The notes under the pieces are model-generated. The model did no database searches. It saw only the letters and a list, made by a program, of their open reading frames with translations, and was not told where the DNA came from. Shown piece by piece: positions 7,196 to 9,293 of a stretch of 9,293 nucleotides of DNA. This DNA is from Bacillota bacterium. GTDB taxonomy: Bacteria; Bacillota; Thermosediminibacteria; Thermosediminibacterales; Thermosediminibacteraceae. Each line of letters starts with the position of its first letter. Position 1 is the first letter of the stretch. The DNA is taken from positions 1 through 9,293 of the forward strand of contig QGUT01000055.1 of assembly GCA_003242255.1 (NCBI GenBank), read 5' to 3'. The position numbers and the translations under genes are program-made.

Positions 7196-8971
7196 ATGTT
7201 GGAAAAGATGAAAAGAACTCATCAGTGCGGTGTGCTGACAAGAGAAAACCTCGGTCAGGAAATTACTCTCATGGGATGGGTCCAGACCCGCCGGGATCAC
7301 GGGGGCCTGATTTTTGTAGATTTGAGAGACCGAAGCGGCATTGTTCAGGTCGTTTTTAACCCTGAGTACAATAGGGAGGCCTTTGAGGCGGCAAAAGAAA
7401 TCAAAAATGAGTATGTAATAGCTGTAAAAGGGAAGGTCAACGAGCGGCCGAAGGAAAACGTCAATCCCAAGATAAAGACCGGCGAAATTGAAGTTTATGC
7501 CGACAGGCTTGAGATATTGAATCCTTCCAAAACTCCTCCGTTCCCGATAGAGGATGACATAAGGGTGGATGAAAGCCTGCGGCTCAAGTACAGGTACCTG
7601 GACCTCAGAAGGCCGACGATGTTGCGAAATATAGCTTTCCGGCACGAAGTGAAAAAAGCTATAAGGGAATTCCTAGACAATAACGGCTTTTTAGAAGTAG
7701 AAACTCCAATGCTTACGAGAAGTACCCCGGAAGGGGCCAGGGACTTTTTAGTGCCAAGCCGCTTAAATCCCGGCACCTTTTACGCCCTGCCCCAGTCTCC
7801 CCAGCTTTTCAAGCAGATTTTAATGGTGGCCGGAATTGAAAAGTACTATCAGATATGCAGGTGCTTCCGCGATGAGGACCTGAGGGCCGACAGGCAGCCC
7901 GAATTTACCCAGCTCGACATAGAAATGTCTTTCGTCGATGTGGATGATGTAATTGCCCTGAACGAAAAACTCGTCAAGCATGTCGTGGAAAAGACCCTTG
8001 GCATCAGTGTAGAAATTCCTTTTAAACGGATGGCTTACAAAGATGCCATGGAACTTTACGGGACAGACAAGCCCGATACCCGTTTCGGCCTCGAAATGGT
8101 AGAGGTGACCGATATTGCGCTGAAAAGCGAATTCAAGGTTTTTTCCGAGGCGGCAAAGGCGGGTGGAAAAGTCAAGGGAATAAACGTGAAAAAGGCGGCG
8201 GATCTTTTCAGCCGCCGGCAGATTGATGAGCTGGTGGAAAAGGCCAAGGAATTTGGCGCTAAAGGTCTCGCGTGGATAGTGTATTCTAGCGAAGGGATAA
8301 AATCGCCAATTGCGAAGTTTTTCAGCGAGGAACTTTTAAATGAACTGCTAAAGCGCATGAATGCTGAGCCGGGAGATCTGTTGTTATTTGTGGCTGACGC
8401 CGATCCGAAACTAGCGTTGACCTCGTTGGGTCAACTCAGGCTGCATCTGGGGAAACAACTCAACTTGATAGATGAAGGTGCGCTTAATTTCCTCTGGGTG
8501 GTGGAGTTTCCGCTTTTGGAATGGGACGAAGAGGAAAATCGCTATGTGGCCATGCACCATCCCTTCACCTCGCCGATGGATGAGGACCTGGATTTTCTGG
8601 AAACTGACCCGTCGCGGGTGCGGGCAAAGGCCTACGATCTGGTTCTCAACGGCACCGAAGTAGGCGGAGGCAGCATAAGGATACATAGAACAGACGTGCA
8701 GGAGAGGATGTTTAAAGTTTTGGGATTTACGAAAGAAAGGGCCTGGGAAAATTTCGGATTCTTGCTCAAGGCCTTCGAATACGGAACGCCTCCCCACGGC
8801 GGTATAGCTTATGGACTCGACCGTTTAGTCATGCTGCTTTTAGGGCTCAACAGCATTCGCGATTGCATCGCTTTTCCGAAAACACAAAACGCTGCATGCC
8901 TCATGACCGAAGCACCTGCTCCCGTAGAGCCGAAGCAGTTGAAGGAACTACACATTCAAATTAACAATTAA
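7196..8971 (+). CDS. aspS: Aspartyl-tRNA synthetase, bacterial type
   Basis: Class II synthetase of 591 residues that attaches aspartate to tRNA-Asp. The order is bacterial: an N-terminal OB-fold anticodon-binding domain (about 8-112, with RRDHGGLIFVDLRDR at 32-46); the catalytic core with motif 2 (RCFRDEDLRADRQPEFTQ, 222-239); an inserted GAD domain in the middle; and motif 3 GLDRLVMLLLG (539-549). H35 in the anticodon domain sits where tRNA-Asp-specific enzymes often have Leu, so the enzyme might also charge tRNA-Asn. The start ATG 7196 is nine bases after AAAGGG; an in-frame TTG at 7187 lies against that site and is less likely. It shares the hisS promoter. No terminator follows before the 6S RNA gene. 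Confidence 0.97.
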   Translation: MLEKMKRTHQCGVLTRENLGQEITLMGWVQTRRDHGGLIFVDLRDRSGIVQVVFNPEYNREAFEAAKEIKNEYVIAVKGKVNERPKENVNPKIKTGEIEVYADRLEILNPSKTPPFPIEDDIRVDESLRLKYRYLDLRRPTMLRNIAFRHEVKKAIREFLDNNGFLEVETPMLTRSTPEGARDFLVPSRLNPGTFYALPQSPQLFKQILMVAGIEKYYQICRCFRDEDLRADRQPEFTQLDIEMSFVDVDDVIALNEKLVKHVVEKTLGISVEIPFKRMAYKDAMELYGTDKPDTRFGLEMVEVTDIALKSEFKVFSEAAKAGGKVKGINVKKAADLFSRRQIDELVEKAKEFGAKGLAWIVYSSEGIKSPIAKFFSEELLNELLKRMNAEPGDLLLFVADADPKLALTSLGQLRLHLGKQLNLIDEGALNFLWVVEFPLLEWDEEENRYVAMHHPFTSPMDEDLDFLETDPSRVRAKAYDLVLNGTEVGGGSIRIHRTDVQERMFKVLGFTKERAWENFGFLLKAFEYGTPPHGGIAYGLDRLVMLLLGLNSIRDCIAFPKTQNAACLMTEAPAPVEPKQLKELHIQINN

Positions 8972-8984
8972 AAACAATTGATTT

Positions 8985-9013
8985 GGGACAGCCGGCTGTG
9001 GTATTATTATAAT
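8985..9013 (+). promoter_or_regulatory. 6S RNA promoter containing a 12-bp palindrome
   Basis: GGGACA (8985-8990; 4 of 6 matches, with the GACA half intact), 17 bases, then a perfect TATAAT (9008-9013) predicts a start near 9019-9020. The perfect palindrome ACAGCCGGCTGT (8988-8999) overlaps the -35 box and spacer and could be an operator. Confidence 0.75.
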
Positions 9014-9018
9014 TGAAA

Positions 9019-9207
9019 AGTCAACCTCCCTGCTGTGCGCGTGGACCTGACAGAGGAAAGAGCCAACACTATGACATAGGGAGTCCGGACTCTGGAAGTG
9101 GATTGTATGCCCTCTCGGAAGAGGGAAACATGAAGCTTCCAGGAGGACACCCACTTGGGAGAGCAGGGTCTCTGTTCCTTGTCAGTACACGGCATGGCGG
9201 GGTTTTT
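9019..9207 (+). ncRNA. ssrS: 6S RNA (housekeeping RNA polymerase regulator)
   Basis: About 189 bases that can fold into one long interrupted rod, the 6S shape, which mimics an open promoter and binds sigma-A RNA polymerase. Pairings seen: closing stem CCTGCTGTG (9029-9037) with CACGGCATGG (9188-9197, one bulge); GACAGAGGAA (9049-9058) with TTCCTTGTC (9175-9183); a large central bubble on both sides, with possible small hairpins (around 9069-9079 and 9150-9159); apical stems GTCC (9083-9086) with GGAC (9145-9148) and CTGGAAG (9092-9098) with CTTCCAG (9136-9142); and a tip hairpin CCCTCT/AGAGGG (9110-9125). The closing stem ends in a T run (9203-9207), which can act as terminator. Location supports the call: B. 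subtilis 6S-1 (bsrA) lies just downstream of aspS. Exact ends are inferred from the promoter and T run. Confidence 0.88.
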
Positions 9208-9218
9208 ATTTTATTCAT

Positions 9219-9247
9219 TTGACTGGTAATCGTTATAATTCTATAAT
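9219..9247 (+). promoter_or_regulatory. Near-consensus promoter for an operon beyond the window
   Basis: TTGACT (9219-9224), 17 bases, then TATAAT (9242-9247); predicted start near 9254. The gene it drives is outside the window. In related Firmicutes this place often holds an Rrf2-family regulator with iscS and mnmA, or a yrvM-like gene, but nothing here proves it. Confidence 0.85.
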
Positions 9248-9257
9248 ATACATGGAT

Positions 9258-9270
9258 ACCCTATAAGGGT
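9258..9270. promoter_or_regulatory. Short dyad just after the predicted start site (possible operator)
   Basis: ACCC-TATAA-GGGT (9258-9270) lies at about +5 to +17 of the last promoter, a place typical of repressor sites. The arms are only 4 bases each, so this is tentative. Confidence 0.35.
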
Positions 9271-9292
9271 GTTGGGGATAAGGGTGTTGGGG
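9263..9292 (+). repeat. Perfect 15-bp tandem repeat with four G-tracts
   Basis: ATAAGGGTGTTGGGG occurs twice in direct succession (9263-9277, 9278-9292), followed by one more G at the window edge. The four G-tracts (GGG, GGGG, GGG, GGGGG) are separated by 4-base loops, a standard G-quadruplex pattern on the transcribed-sense strand. More copies may lie beyond the window. Confidence 0.9.
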
Positions 9293-9293
9293 G

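Noticed and set aside
8411..8797. 128-residue ORF opposite aspS (and similar long ORFs opposite relA, hisS and the hydrolase)
   Set aside because: They mirror well-supported genes on the other strand, resemble no family, and lack ribosome binding sites.
8988..8999. Palindrome read as the aspS terminator
   Set aside because: It has no room for a loop and is followed by GGTATTATTAT rather than a T run.
9013..9222. 69-residue ORF after aspS
   Set aside because: It lies across the 6S RNA with no proper ribosome binding site; the RNA fold, promoter and T run explain the sequence better.
9263..9293. Tandem repeat read as the start of a CRISPR array
   Set aside because: Units are only 15 bp, directly adjacent with no spacers, and no cas gene is present.

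Overview
This window is a stretch of chromosomal housekeeping genes, most likely from a low- to mid-GC Firmicute of the Clostridia side. A thermophilic anaerobe of the Thermoanaerobacterales/Thermosediminibacterales type is a guess. The evidence is the gene order recJ–apt–relA–dtd … hisS–aspS–6S RNA, which is typical of Firmicutes, together with strong GGAGG-type ribosome binding sites and heavy use of AGA/AGG and ATA codons. No phage, insertion sequence, CRISPR array or defence system is visible.

Layout. Positions 2-4580 hold a rightward run: the 3' end of recJ, apt (overlapping recJ by 10 bp), the bifunctional (p)ppGpp enzyme gene relA/spoT, dtd, a glyoxalase-II-like metallo-beta-lactamase-fold hydrolase (its ribosome binding site overlaps the dtd stop), and a small helix-turn-helix protein. 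A compact bidirectional terminator (4559-4594) separates this run from a leftward, membrane-anchored HtrA/DegP-type serine protease (5753-4593). From a divergent intergenic region a near-consensus promoter drives the rightward hisS–aspS pair. Beyond aspS is a 6S RNA gene (about 9019-9207) with its own promoter. The window ends in the leader of an unseen operon that has a near-consensus promoter, a small dyad, and a perfect 15-bp tandem repeat that forms a G-quadruplex-type motif.

How it fits together. The cluster is about translation quality and nutrient stress. HisRS and AspRS charge tRNA, Dtd removes D-amino acids from tRNA, Rel senses uncharged tRNA on the ribosome and makes or degrades (p)ppGpp, Apt salvages adenine, and 6S RNA tunes the housekeeping RNA polymerase. 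HtrA handles damaged envelope proteins.

No convincing new multi-gene system is seen. The parts least explained by known families are the 9250-9293 leader (dyad plus G-tract repeat), a 12-bp palindrome inside the 6S promoter, and the small HTH protein whose stop codon lies in a terminator loop. Several start codons were set from ribosome-binding-site spacing (relA TTG 1040, hydrolase ATG 3687, HTH ATG 4368, htrA ATG 5753, hisS ATG 5923, aspS ATG 7196).
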